A stretch of DNA of 64,000 nt from Shewanella algae (GCF_009183365.2 NZ_CP068230.1:2323001-2387000); one strand, 5' to 3'; shown: positions 42,497 through 51,723, numbered from the stretch's first letter. A program made the numbers and translations. Notes: generated by a model not told the origin, from the sequence alone.

Positions 42497-42793
42497 CCCT
42501 TGCGGCTATACGCGCATACGCGGTCTCCAAACCTATTATCTGCCAACAGTGTTTTATATCTATATGACTTTAATGATATTTTCTGTGATGTTACAGAATT
42601 AATGCGCCAGATTATCTTCAAATCTCAGGGGCTTTTGTCAAAACCTCAATAATACGGTGTGAAAAACAAGCACTATAGTGCTCTCCCGGAGCTGTTCGAG
42701 TCTTTTTCTAACTGATATTCGTGACGTCATACCTTACGGACACAGGGTAAGTATGAAGTTGCTCCGTTTTTCACTATTTATAATGAGCCAGAT
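42497..42793. other. Intergenic region between islet and LysR gene
   Basis: 297 nt with no supported gene. It ends with direct repeats that run into the 3' end of the LysR gene. No terminator with a T tract is evident. Confidence 0.5.
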
Positions 42794-42823
42794 TTATACA
42801 GAGCCAGATTTATGTTGAGCCAG
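42785..42823. repeat. Direct repeat across the LysR stop codon
   Basis: GAGCCAGATTTAT occurs at 42785-42797 and 42801-42813, with a partial GAGCCAG at 42817-42823. The middle copy lies in the last codons of the LysR gene; the first is just past the stop. Confidence 0.75.
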
Positions 42824-43690
42824 GATCAGTGATTCCAGCAGCTTACAGGCCGGGCCCTGTTTGTCTCTCTGTGGCACCACCAGACTGAGCAGTATCTTGC
42901 GGCTGCTGGAGCCTTTGAGACTGAGACGTACCAATTGCCCATTTTCCAGCTCCTGCTTGACCAGATGCGCCGGGATCCAGCAAAAACCTATGCCTTTGGC
43001 CAGGATCACCTTGGCTTCGTGGAAGTTGCTGACGGTCCAGCGCTGCTCGGCCTTGAGCCAGCCGATTTCCTGCTGACTATTGACGCCGGTATCTTTGATC
43101 ACAATTTGCAGATGTTGGGCCAGCACTCTGTCATCTTCAATTTCCACTTGGGCCGCCAGCGGATGGGAAGGGTGGCAGAGCAGGTAGAAGTCCAGATCGC
43201 AAAGGGGCTCAGAGATATAACCCATGGGCGGGGTACCGCAAATCGCAATATCCACCTGATGGTTTTTGATCATCTCCTGGGTACCGCTGATCACTGTGTC
43301 CCGCACTGTGACCCGGGTTCCGCGGCTTTGGGGCAGAAAGGCGGCCAGCGCCTCGGTCAGGGTTTCCATGGGGTAGACCAGTTCCCTGGCGATGCTCAGA
43401 CTCGGCTCCCACCCCTGTTCCAGATTGCTGGCGAGCTGCTCCAACTCCCCCACAGCCTGAGTGACGTGACGAGAGCGACGAAGCAGTACTTCGCCGCATT
43501 CGGTCAGATAGGCCTTGCGGCCACGCACTTCGAGGAGTTGGATCCCCAACTGATGCTGCAGCTTGGCCACAGCATGGTTGAGGGATGATTGGCTCTTGTT
43601 GAGCTGCTCGGCGGCCTGGGCGTAACCACCGAAGTCGACGACGGCCTGCAGGATCCGCCACTGTTCCAATGTGGACTTGGGTCTGTTCAT
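42794..43690 (-). CDS. LysR family transcriptional regulator
   Basis: The 298-residue protein has an N-terminal helix-turn-helix (LEQWRILQAVVDFGGYAQAAEQLNKSQSSLNHAVAKLQHQLG) and a substrate-binding domain with VDIAICGTPPMGYISEPLCDLDFYLLCHPSHPLA. The target and ligand are unknown. It lies next to the five-gene retropepsin/ATP-grasp operon on the same strand, 58 nt past its last gene, but the distance and lack of divergent arrangement give no evidence that it controls that operon. Confidence 0.85.
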   Translation of the reverse strand: MNRPKSTLEQWRILQAVVDFGGYAQAAEQLNKSQSSLNHAVAKLQHQLGIQLLEVRGRKAYLTECGEVLLRRSRHVTQAVGELEQLASNLEQGWEPSLSIARELVYPMETLTEALAAFLPQSRGTRVTVRDTVISGTQEMIKNHQVDIAICGTPPMGYISEPLCDLDFYLLCHPSHPLAAQVEIEDDRVLAQHLQIVIKDTGVNSQQEIGWLKAEQRWTVSNFHEAKVILAKGIGFCWIPAHLVKQELENGQLVRLSLKGSSSRKILLSLVVPQRDKQGPACKLLESLILAQHKSGSV

Positions 43691-43748
43691 TTTCTAAAAA
43701 CTCGTCAGATTTCGGCCTATCATGGGTGGAAACTGCCAGTTTTTCAAA

Positions 43749-44873
43749 CTATTTAGCCTTTTTCGTCGACTCGGTCGCCTGTTTGACCGACTCGAGTGGC
43801 GTCACCTGCATCGGCAGGTATTTTCGGGTCGCCTTGAGCTCACTCAAATAGGGGCCTTTATGCAGTTTTTCCGGCCATTTGAGCAGCATCATCGCCAGCA
43901 CATTACGGTGTTCCCCCAGGGCCAGCGCCGGGTTGCCTTTGGGGGAGCGAATAAAGTCCACCTCAGGATCGAAGGACTTGATGATGTGCGCCTGGGTGGC
44001 TTTCACCATGGGATGATCTTTGCCCTTGCCGGCGAGTAGATAGCTTATTCCGACTTCGGCAATAATATCGTCGGTGGCATCACTGAGGATCCGCTCGCGG
44101 TTGGCTTCGAAGTAGTCGAGGATCCAGGCGAACTCCTTGGCATCTACCGGGTGCTGATAGTATTCACTGGCGGCGAAGATAAAGTGAGTCAGGCCATAGA
44201 GCTTATTGCGATATTGTGCCTTACTGAGCTTGCCATCCTCGGCATCCGGGTAGACACGTTTAAAGGCGGCCTTGTAGTCTTCCAGATAATCGCCAGCGCC
44301 AAGCTGCTTGGCCCAGTAAACATAATTGATCAGCTGCGCCGCCCAGGCTTCAATCATGGCTTCGTCGGTCAGGCCGTGCTCCAGATCTGTACTCTTGAGC
44401 CCTTTGAGCAACTTGTCGTGGCAGGGTCCGCTAAATCCCAATTCATCTATGCGACTGGCGTAGCGCAGCAGCACATCGGTATAAAACAGAAATTCGGGGA
44501 AGGGTTTGAGCGCTTTTTTGCGTGCCTTGGCCCGGGGGCCATTGCCCAGTTGGGATATTGCCTTGAGCGATTCACTTTTGACAAATTCAGGGTCGTCCAG
44601 TTGGCAGGCATAGAAGCTTTGCGCTTCAGTAACCGCAAGCAGATCCACCAGGGCGGCGTTGGCGTACTGCTCGTCACCTGTCATCCGATAGAGACGGATC
44701 CCGTAATGACCCTGCACCCTGGGTGGCAGCTGGTAGAGATGCTGCTCCAGATTCTGCTGAATGCGTTGATAAACCTCGTCAGCGCTGGGCTGGCTCTTGG
44801 CCGCCAGGGTACTGCTCATCACTCCCAGGCAGAGGGCAAGTGTCAGTTGACCGGTTCTCTTGAGTATTGGCAT
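43749..44873 (-). CDS. Uncharacterised exported protein (possibly DUF3541)
   Basis: The 374-residue protein has a signal peptide (residues about 5-24, LALCLGVMSSTLAAKS) and an otherwise helical secreted domain with HYGIRLYRMTGDEQYANAALVDL, PEFLFYTDVLLRYASRIDELGF, YGLTHFIFAASEYYQHPV and ALGEHRNVLAMML. The pattern resembles a helical-toroid domain, and I recall similar proteins under DUF3541, but with limited certainty. The start at 44873 follows GGAGGATACGCG and lies 95 nt inside the upstream M3-like gene in another frame. It is the last gene of the operon that begins with the retropepsin-like protease at 49816. Confidence 0.75.
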   Translation of the reverse strand: MPILKRTGQLTLALCLGVMSSTLAAKSQPSADEVYQRIQQNLEQHLYQLPPRVQGHYGIRLYRMTGDEQYANAALVDLLAVTEAQSFYACQLDDPEFVKSESLKAISQLGNGPRAKARKKALKPFPEFLFYTDVLLRYASRIDELGFSGPCHDKLLKGLKSTDLEHGLTDEAMIEAWAAQLINYVYWAKQLGAGDYLEDYKAAFKRVYPDAEDGKLSKAQYRNKLYGLTHFIFAASEYYQHPVDAKEFAWILDYFEANRERILSDATDDIIAEVGISYLLAGKGKDHPMVKATQAHIIKSFDPEVDFIRSPKGNPALALGEHRNVLAMMLLKWPEKLHKGPYLSELKATRKYLPMQVTPLESVKQATESTKKAK

Positions 44874-46617
44874 CGCGTATCCTCCGGATGAGTGTGGCCG
44901 CATCGGCAGCGCCAAACAGGCTTTGCAAACGGGCGGCCATAGGTTGGGCTGATTCGTTGACCAGCAAGAGATCAAATAGTTGCGCCGGGTTGCAGCCCCG
45001 GGTGTGAACATCTATGGCTTTGGCAAGTTGCTGTTGCCAGAGCCCAAGATAATAGAGCGGCCCCTGATCGCTGATGGCGCCAAAGCTGTAGCTATAGTCA
45101 CTGACTTCGGGCCAGGAGCCATTAAAACTGGCTTCAAACGCCTTGTGCAGCTGTGGGTATTGGCTGTTGCCAAAGGCTTCAAAGCTGGCGAGGGCCACTT
45201 TGGCACGAAACACCTTGAGCTGCTGCTGGTATTCTTCGGCCAGTTGTTCGCGAGAGCCGGGAGCCGGCTTGAGTGAAAATGCAAAGGCGCCGGCCAGATA
45301 GCGCTCAAGCCAGGCTTTGCCCACACCGGCGCCATCCTGAGGCAACTCCAGACTGTTGTTGAGATAATAACGGCCGCCGCCACTGAGTTGGGCTATGGCG
45401 GCGCTCAGGGAAGAAACTGCGGTCTGATAGTCCTTGAGCTTCACTTGCTGAGGCTTAAGCACCAGCTCGCTCTGGCCGGTTTGTTGGCCGACAACGGCGC
45501 GGCGCAGCATTTTATGGCGGTTGTGTTTGCCTTCGCTGATAAGAAGTTCACCCTGCAGCCGACCATGGTGATACACCCTGAGCCAGTCGTCGTTAATCTG
45601 CTCTGTGGTTAATCCCAGCGGTTTGAGATGGTCAAACAGGGCTTTTAGTACTTCAGAGCCTTTGAGCGCGACCATTTTGGTTGACTGGGCCTGCTGTAAC
45701 TCGCGGCCCAGATCCCAAGGGGCGTAATCCAGTTTTTGGGTGCTGGCATCGAGAAACTTGGCCACATCGCTTGGCGTGCTCAGCAACTGAGAACTGAGGA
45801 TAAAATCACTGTAGCTCGGGTAACCGAGCGCCTTGGCTTGCTCTTGTCTCAGGGCAAAAACGGATGACAGCGGCAGTTGATTGCGTAATCTGGCGCGGCC
45901 CTGATAAGTGCGCCAAACCTTGGCGCGACAATCACCATCGGCCTGTTGCATCAAGTAAGAGGCGATATTGACTGCAAAAAAGCCGGGCTTTTGGGCTGAT
46001 TGAGCGGCTTCCTGCTCCGCTGAATTCTCTTCGGGATTGAGAGCCTGTTGCATGCCGGGCAGGGCACATTGTCCCAACTCCAGCTTGAGATCGTCACTGC
46101 GCATTCCCTGGCGAATGCTGGCCTGGGCGCCATGAAGACGGGCCTTTTCCTCTATGCCCAGATGTTGCTGCATCAACCAGTCCAACCTCTGGGCCAATGC
46201 CTGAAGCTGTGGCTCATCATCCTGGTTAAGTTCGGATGTCAGGCTTATCAGCGCCGGTTCGCTCAGGAATCTATCCATGGTGTCGGCCAGTTTCAACTGA
46301 CACTGCAACAGCAACTCATGCTGCGCCGCTGACAGGGGAAAACTCCGATAATAACCGAGGCGGTCATTGATATTGTGCAGCCCGAGGGTTTGTCGCTCAA
46401 GCAACTGCAGATCCTGAAATTCAGGTTGAAAATTGCTGCTGTATTCGACACATTGGGCCGTCAGCAAGGGGACGGCATCAGGCGCGGCCAGGGCAGGGGA
46501 AATGCCCGAGGCCACAGTCGATGCCAGCAGCGACGCCAACACCGACAGTGGCAGCCTGGACTTGAGGCGAGATGGACTCAGGCCGGAGTTAACGGCTGGC
46601 AAAGTGCTTCTTGGCAT
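44779..46617 (-). CDS. M3-peptidase-like exported protein lacking the HEXXH site
   Basis: The 612-residue protein has a signal peptide (about residues 20-45, ending ALAA). Residues about 240-300 (RNQLPLSSVFALRQEQAKALGYPSYSDFILSSQLLSTPSDVAKFL) match the conserved segment of M3 oligopeptidases. The zinc motif HEXXH is absent from the whole protein, so it is probably a non-catalytic relative or binding protein. The start at 46617 overlaps the end of the ATP-grasp gene by 29 nt. The 3' end runs 95 nt past the start of the next gene, in a tail that looks non-conserved. Part of a five-gene operon. Confidence 0.75.
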   Translation of the reverse strand: MPRSTLPAVNSGLSPSRLKSRLPLSVLASLLASTVASGISPALAAPDAVPLLTAQCVEYSSNFQPEFQDLQLLERQTLGLHNINDRLGYYRSFPLSAAQHELLLQCQLKLADTMDRFLSEPALISLTSELNQDDEPQLQALAQRLDWLMQQHLGIEEKARLHGAQASIRQGMRSDDLKLELGQCALPGMQQALNPEENSAEQEAAQSAQKPGFFAVNIASYLMQQADGDCRAKVWRTYQGRARLRNQLPLSSVFALRQEQAKALGYPSYSDFILSSQLLSTPSDVAKFLDASTQKLDYAPWDLGRELQQAQSTKMVALKGSEVLKALFDHLKPLGLTTEQINDDWLRVYHHGRLQGELLISEGKHNRHKMLRRAVVGQQTGQSELVLKPQQVKLKDYQTAVSSLSAAIAQLSGGGRYYLNNSLELPQDGAGVGKAWLERYLAGAFAFSLKPAPGSREQLAEEYQQQLKVFRAKVALASFEAFGNSQYPQLHKAFEASFNGSWPEVSDYSYSFGAISDQGPLYYLGLWQQQLAKAIDVHTRGCNPAQLFDLLLVNESAQPMAARLQSLFGAADAATLIRRIRDANTQENRSTDTCPLPGSDEQYPGGQEPAQR

Positions 46618-47536
46618 AAGCGACCCGTTCTTCCACTGACATGGGTTTGCCCGTCATTCTTTCCACATGCTGCAGCCTTGGCAATATCCCCATGCCATTG
46701 GCTATCTGGATGGCAAGCCCGGGACGGGCGTTGAGCTCCAGCAGCAGTGGTCCTTTGTTTTGATCCAGTACCATATCGGTCCCCAGATAACCCAGTTCGC
46801 ACATCTCATAGGCGCTCGAGGCCGTGTGCAACAAGGTATCCCAGTGGGGCACCTCGATTTCAATCAGGTTACGCCCCGTGTCCGGATGCAAATCGACCGG
46901 GCAGTCAAACTGCACCGCATGCAGGCCGCGGCCGGTAGCGATATCCAAGCCGACACCAACCGCGCCCTGGTGCAGGTTGGCCTTGCCATCGGAAGCGGCG
47001 GTGGACAACCTGAGCATTCCCATTACAGGAAACCCCTTGAACACTATCAGGCGGATATCCGGAACCCCTTCATAGCTGAAGCCATCGAATACGGGATCGA
47101 ACTCAATCAAGCCCTCAATAATGGCCACATCCGGCTTGCCACCGAGGGAGAACAGGCCGCTGAGGATATTGGAAACGTGGCGATCGACTTCGCTCGGGGT
47201 GACTTCATTGCCGTTGGGCTTATAGAAGCGACCATTCTCCACATGGGTGATCACCAAGATCCCTTTGCCGCCCGAGCCTTTGGAGGGTTTGATCACAAAG
47301 CCGCTGCGATCTTTTACCTGCTCGGGAATGCTATTGATACCGTGTTGCTCGCGCACCACACCTATCAGATCGGGCACGGCAATATCATTGGCAAGCGCAA
47401 GTTGCTTGGTGGTGAGCTTGTCGTCCACCCGTTTGTAAAACTTGCGCGGATTGTAGCGGCCAATATAGTCGATATTGCGCTTGTTCATATTCAGCACGCC
47501 AGCGCGGCGTAGCTGCCATGGCCAGGCAAAATTCAT
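46589..47536 (-). CDS. RimK-like/sugar-transfer-associated ATP-grasp protein
   Basis: The 315-residue protein has an ATP-grasp fold with VIKPSKGSGGKGILVI (phosphate-binding loop), DIRLIVFKGFPVMGMLRLSTAASDGKANLHQGAVGVGLD and LLLELNARPGLAIQIANG (metal-binding Glu and Asn). It belongs to a family annotated as alpha-L-glutamate-ligase-like. ATP-grasp ligases join a carboxyl group to an amine through an acyl-phosphate, but the substrate is not known. The start follows AGGAG. It is tightly linked to an inactive-transglutaminase/7TM gene and a retropepsin-like protease gene, the conserved triad expected for this family. Confidence 0.85.
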   Translation of the reverse strand: MNFAWPWQLRRAGVLNMNKRNIDYIGRYNPRKFYKRVDDKLTTKQLALANDIAVPDLIGVVREQHGINSIPEQVKDRSGFVIKPSKGSGGKGILVITHVENGRFYKPNGNEVTPSEVDRHVSNILSGLFSLGGKPDVAIIEGLIEFDPVFDGFSYEGVPDIRLIVFKGFPVMGMLRLSTAASDGKANLHQGAVGVGLDIATGRGLHAVQFDCPVDLHPDTGRNLIEIEVPHWDTLLHTASSAYEMCELGYLGTDMVLDQNKGPLLLELNARPGLAIQIANGMGILPRLQHVERMTGKPMSVEERVAYAKKHFASR

Positions 47537-47537
47537 C

Positions 47538-49043
47538 TTATTCTCCTGCCAGTGGCTTGAAGCGCTTGAGCTCCAGCAGTCGATAACCCGTGTACTGACC
47601 CATCAGCAGCACCAGCGCCAGGATCACCAAATGAATACCCAGGAAGTTGAACACCCAGTGCTGTACCCAAGTGGCGCTCATGGCCAGATAAGCCAGAGTG
47701 GCTACCAGAAGTGAACCGCCACCTTGCACCATCACCTCTTTGGCACCTTCCTCTTCCCAGAGGATAGACATACGTTCAATGGTCCAGGCGAGAATGATCA
47801 TCGGGAAGAAGGTGATAGTCAGGCCTTCACTGAGCCCAAACTTGTACGACAGCAGGGTAAACAGGCCTATGATGCCTATCACCACAATGATCACCGCCGA
47901 TATTCGTGAAATCAGCAACAGGTTTAGATGCGATAGATAGGAGCGGATCATCAAGCCAAAGGCCACAATCAGCAGGAAACCTATCAGGCCGGTCAGCAGT
48001 GTGGTCTGGATAAAGGCCAGGGCGATAAGCACAGGCATAAAGGTACCTGAAGTCTTTATTCCTATGATAACCCTAAGGAATACCACCATCAGCACCCCGA
48101 TAGGGATCAGCAAAATACCCTTGAACAGGCTCTGTTCTTCCAGCGGCAGTTGATAGAGGGAAAAGTCGATGGCGTTGTTTTTGGCCATCATGTCTATGGA
48201 GGTCGCCAGGGCTGAACGTGTGTCTTTCAGCATGGAGAAGTTGACCTGGGAGTTGCTGCCACCCAGGACGTCCAATACCGATTTACCGCTGCGCTCCCAC
48301 AGCACCATGTTTTCCGGACGGCCCTCTGTGCCTTTGACCAGATCGAACAGATGCCATTTACCGTCCTGATAGACTTCGACAAAGGGGGATAGTTGCTGCC
48401 GACGGCGCTGATCTTCCAGATACAGACCATTGACTTCCTGAGTGGGAATACCGCGGCTATTGAGCATATGGACAAACAGCTTGGTGGGTGAGTTGGCCGA
48501 CAGCAGCAGCTCTATGTTCTGACTGCGATCGCGACCGGCAATGGCGCGCATGATCTCACGGGCAAAAGAGAGGTTACCGGCACTGCGAGCCCAGGCTTCG
48601 TCCATCACCTGCTCGGCGGCGGCTTTCTCGGTCGCAGACCAGATATAAGGTGCCGGCGGCAGAGGTTCTTCCTGAGCCTTGAGTATTTCACGGCCGGTGG
48701 GGATCAGGGTGACCTTGTAGTAGAGGTCCTGTTGGCCATTGGCTTGACGAATCGACCAAAGCGCGCGGCGGCCCTGTTCATTGTTGCTGATAGTCAGGCC
48801 ATAACCCGGGGAGGTGGCATTTTCCATCAAGACTTCAAATGCCGGATCCTGTGGCAGGGAGAAAGAGACTTCTGCCGGGCCACCCGTACCCTGAAAACTG
48901 ACTTTGGCATCGACAGCCCAACTTTGTACCTGCTCACCGGGCAGGAAGGGCACATTGTGTTCAATACCACGATAAATACTGGCGCTGAGCCCAACAATAA
49001 ACAGCAGAGCTACCACCAGGTAGAAAGGTTTCCGTGAATGCAT
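47538..49043 (-). CDS. Inactive transglutaminase-like protein with 7 transmembrane helices (UUP1 family)
   Basis: The 501-residue protein has an N-terminal membrane anchor (residues about 6-25), a periplasmic region (about 30-250) that includes a transglutaminase-like domain (NIELLLSANSPTKLFVHMLNSRGIPTQEVNGLYL) and a C-terminal block of about seven helices (residues 290-490). Family knowledge: these are described as inactive transglutaminases fused to 7TM helices and are encoded with an ATP-grasp ligase and a retropepsin-like protease. The stop precedes the ATP-grasp ATG by one base. The protein may pass a periplasmic signal to, or transport a product of, the ATP-grasp enzyme (inference). Confidence 0.85.
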   Translation of the reverse strand: MHSRKPFYLVVALLFIVGLSASIYRGIEHNVPFLPGEQVQSWAVDAKVSFQGTGGPAEVSFSLPQDPAFEVLMENATSPGYGLTISNNEQGRRALWSIRQANGQQDLYYKVTLIPTGREILKAQEEPLPPAPYIWSATEKAAAEQVMDEAWARSAGNLSFAREIMRAIAGRDRSQNIELLLSANSPTKLFVHMLNSRGIPTQEVNGLYLEDQRRRQQLSPFVEVYQDGKWHLFDLVKGTEGRPENMVLWERSGKSVLDVLGGSNSQVNFSMLKDTRSALATSIDMMAKNNAIDFSLYQLPLEEQSLFKGILLIPIGVLMVVFLRVIIGIKTSGTFMPVLIALAFIQTTLLTGLIGFLLIVAFGLMIRSYLSHLNLLLISRISAVIIVVIGIIGLFTLLSYKFGLSEGLTITFFPMIILAWTIERMSILWEEEGAKEVMVQGGGSLLVATLAYLAMSATWVQHWVFNFLGIHLVILALVLLMGQYTGYRLLELKRFKPLAGE

Positions 49044-49051
49044 TACCGCTC

Positions 49052-49816
49052 CTATTTATGGCTCGAAATCACTAAGTCTTTGGCTTTGCCGTGCAGGTAA
49101 GCTTGGCCTACATCGACAACGGCTATGTCTTTCATAAACTTGCGGCCGAGCAGCAAAGGATATTCGAGGTGACTGCGGTCGGTAAGGTTAAGATCGGTTT
49201 CGGCGGCATATTTGCCTATTTTGAGGTGGGCGTGGATCACCGGACGGCGATCGTCTTTTTCATCGGCGTCTTGCTTGATACGGACAAAACGTACCACCTT
49301 GGATTCGAAAGTTTTTCCCGGCGCATCCGCGCCATTGATCATCACATCGAATCTAACCCATTGGGCGCCGTCACGCTCAAACAGAATAATGTTGCGGGCA
49401 TCGAGTGAAGAGGATTCGGCACCGGTATCGATACGGGTATCGAAACTGGCATTCAGCTCATCGATAAAGACGCTCTCGACTTCACCGAGAATATATTTGT
49501 CGCCAATAGGTGAAGCTTCGCAGGGCGCAGGCACCTGTACTTCCTTGATGGTTTCCTTGGGGGGCTGCTGCAGTTTCTTCATCTGCTGTTGCAAACCCTG
49601 AAGCTGAGTATTCAAGGCATCCAGATGCTGTTGCTGTTGATTCTGAGCCTGAGCAATCACATTGACTATGCTGGCTTCCTGAGAGGCGAGGTTGGACTGC
49701 AAGGTCTGGGCGTCGACCGGCACCGGGGCATTTGCCACTTCCTGAGTGCTGGCGCAGCCGCCGGCAAGTGTTGCCATGGAGGCCATGACGGCGATTGAAA
49801 TCGTCTGTTTCAACAT
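49052..49816 (-). CDS. Retropepsin-like aspartic protease lipoprotein
   Basis: The 254-residue lipoprotein has a lipobox (TLAGGC, Cys at about residue 21), a Gln-rich coiled-coil linker, and a C-terminal retropepsin-like domain (about residues 110-250). The catalytic motif is RIDTGAESSSLDA, with one D-T/S-G per chain as in viral proteases, followed by YPLLLGRKFMKDIAVVDVG. Such proteins are often annotated ATP-dependent zinc protease, which is misleading. AGGAAGCACT precedes the ATG at 49816. It heads the five-gene operon running to 43749. Confidence 0.87.
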   Translation of the reverse strand: MLKQTISIAVMASMATLAGGCASTQEVANAPVPVDAQTLQSNLASQEASIVNVIAQAQNQQQQHLDALNTQLQGLQQQMKKLQQPPKETIKEVQVPAPCEASPIGDKYILGEVESVFIDELNASFDTRIDTGAESSSLDARNIILFERDGAQWVRFDVMINGADAPGKTFESKVVRFVRIKQDADEKDDRRPVIHAHLKIGKYAAETDLNLTDRSHLEYPLLLGRKFMKDIAVVDVGQAYLHGKAKDLVISSHK

Positions 49817-49879
49817 AGTGCTTCCTGTATTCTGTTTTCCAGATTGCGTCACTTTTATATAGGGTTCGGTGAACTCGAC

Positions 49880-50848
49880 TTACTTAATCGCGATAAAGGT
49901 TGCCCGTTTGGGGGCGGGGTAACCTTCCACTGTCAAATTGATGTCGGTCGGATCGAGGTAATCCACCAGAGATTCGTTGCGCATCCAGGGCGTGGAGCGT
50001 TGCTCGGCCAGTGAAGTAACATCAAGATCGACACAGCGAACCTCACGAAAATCGCACTTCTCAAGCCAGAGTTGCAATGCGGCAACGGACGGAATAAACC
50101 ATACATTATTCATCTTTCCATATCTATCCCGTGGCAGCAGTACGGCATTTTCATCACCTTCTATGACCAAAGTCTCCAACACGAGTTCACCTCCGGTTCG
50201 CAATTGATCACGCAATTGCAACAAGTGGTCAATTGGTGAGCGCCTGTGGTACAGCACCCCCATGGAGAACACAGTATCGAAGGCGTCCAGTGGCGGCAGT
50301 TCTTCTATACCCAAAGGCAGCAGATGTACCGGCGGAGTCCCGCCGGTGAGGCGTTTGACCGCTTCAAACTGGCATAAAAACAGTGAAGAGGGGTCGACAC
50401 CTACCACCATTTTGGCGCCTTCACCATACATGCGCCACATGTGATAGCCGCTGCCGCAACCTACGTCCAGCACGGTTCTGCCTGCCAGTGGGCTGATATG
50501 GGGTGCGACCCGCTCCCACTTCCAATCGGAGCGCCACTCGGTATCGATATGAATGCCATGGATATGAAATGGCCCCTTGCGCCAGGGATGCAGCAACTGC
50601 AGCAGGTTTTCCAGTTTTTCCCGCTGCCCCGTTGCCAGTTGCTCCCCGGAGCCTATGGTGACACTGTCTTTGAAATCCAGGCTGTCGGGGCTGGGGTAAT
50701 TGAGCTTGGCGAGCACTTTCTCCCACTTGGGCAGGGCACCGTGCTTGTGCTCTCTTTGCCAGTCGCCGAGTTTGGCCGGCAGTGTTTCCAGCCAATGCTG
50801 CAGATTGGAGTCGGCAATCTGTTGATAGAAATTACTGAAACTGATCAC
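49880..50848 (-). CDS. cmoB: tRNA 5-carboxymethoxyuridine methyltransferase-type enzyme CmoB
   Basis: The 322-residue protein closely follows E. coli CmoB (323): SNFYQQIADSNLQHWLETLPA, PWRKGPFHIHGIHIDTEWRSDWKWERVAPHI, TVLDVGCGSGYHMWRM, FDTVFSMGVLYHRRSPIDHL and the C-terminal TVEGYPAPKRA. CmoB transfers the carboxymethyl group of carboxy-SAM to hydroxyuridine-34 of tRNAs. The start is a GTG at 50848 aligned to E. coli, overlapping the cmoA stop by four bases (GTGA). The ATG at 50881 would overlap cmoA by more and lacks homology. Confidence 0.96.
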   Translation of the reverse strand: MISFSNFYQQIADSNLQHWLETLPAKLGDWQREHKHGALPKWEKVLAKLNYPSPDSLDFKDSVTIGSGEQLATGQREKLENLLQLLHPWRKGPFHIHGIHIDTEWRSDWKWERVAPHISPLAGRTVLDVGCGSGYHMWRMYGEGAKMVVGVDPSSLFLCQFEAVKRLTGGTPPVHLLPLGIEELPPLDAFDTVFSMGVLYHRRSPIDHLLQLRDQLRTGGELVLETLVIEGDENAVLLPRDRYGKMNNVWFIPSVAALQLWLEKCDFREVRCVDLDVTSLAEQRSTPWMRNESLVDYLDPTDINLTVEGYPAPKRATFIAIK

Positions 50849-51576
50849 TTGATAGCTACCATGGATGTGAAATTGAAGCACTGGAACCAGACACCGTAAT
50901 GGGCAAAACCGGCCTGGGATAATCTGTTGTAGTGATTGCTGAGTTGATCAGGTTTCATCACGTTTTCCAGTGCGCTGCGCTTTTGGCTGATCTCCAACTC
51001 GCTATAGCCATTGGCGCGTTTGAAATCCAGATGATGTTCATCCAGTACTTGCTGGATAACCTCATCGCCGAAGCGGATTTTTTCCGACAGCACCAAGGCG
51101 CCACCGGGTCTTAAGCCAGCATATATTTTCTGGATCAGGGTATCGCGATCCTCGGGCGGCAGAAACTGTAAAGTAAAGTTGAGCACCACCAAGGAGGCGT
51201 CTTCGATGGCGATATCACGGATATCACCACAAATAAGCTGCACCTGGGTATCGCTGACATAAGCATTGAGATACTCATGGCAGCGCTCGGTCATCGCCGG
51301 TGAGTTGTCGACGGCGATAATCTCGCAACCTTTGCCTTCAATGCGCCTACGAATACTTAAAGTTGCCGCGCCAAGAGAACACCCTAAATCATAGACTTTA
51401 CTGTCTTGTGTCACAAAGCGCTCGGCGAAGTCGCCAATGGTGTTGATGATCTGGCCGTAACCCGGCACAGAGCGGCGGATCATATCGCTGAATACGCCGG
51501 CTACCCTGTCATCAAAAGTAAAGTCTGAGACCTGACCGCAGTCAGTCGCATATATGGTGTCTTGAGAAGTGTTCAT
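50845..51576 (-). CDS. cmoA: Carboxy-SAM synthase CmoA
   Basis: The 243-residue class I methyltransferase-fold enzyme makes carboxy-S-adenosylmethionine from SAM and prephenate, the substrate for CmoB. Landmarks are DRVAGVFSDMIRRSVPGYGQII, VYDLGCSLGAATLSI, IIAVDNSPAMTERC and LNFTLQFLPPEDR. It is the first gene of the cmoA-cmoB operon and is divergent from the diguanylate cyclase gene, with a 147-nt intergenic region. Confidence 0.96.
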   Translation of the reverse strand: MNTSQDTIYATDCGQVSDFTFDDRVAGVFSDMIRRSVPGYGQIINTIGDFAERFVTQDSKVYDLGCSLGAATLSIRRRIEGKGCEIIAVDNSPAMTERCHEYLNAYVSDTQVQLICGDIRDIAIEDASLVVLNFTLQFLPPEDRDTLIQKIYAGLRPGGALVLSEKIRFGDEVIQQVLDEHHLDFKRANGYSELEISQKRSALENVMKPDQLSNHYNRLSQAGFAHYGVWFQCFNFTSMVAIK

Positions 51577-51723
51577 CTGAAATCTTGTGCGGGAAAATCA
51601 GTGACGTATTTTACCGAATCCCGCGTGAAAGCAGCAAGTGCGCTCTGGTAATTGACGCAAATTTTTTGTCTAATAGTGCAGGAATAACAAAATAATTACA
51701 TCGCCTTACCAGGAAATAAGCAC

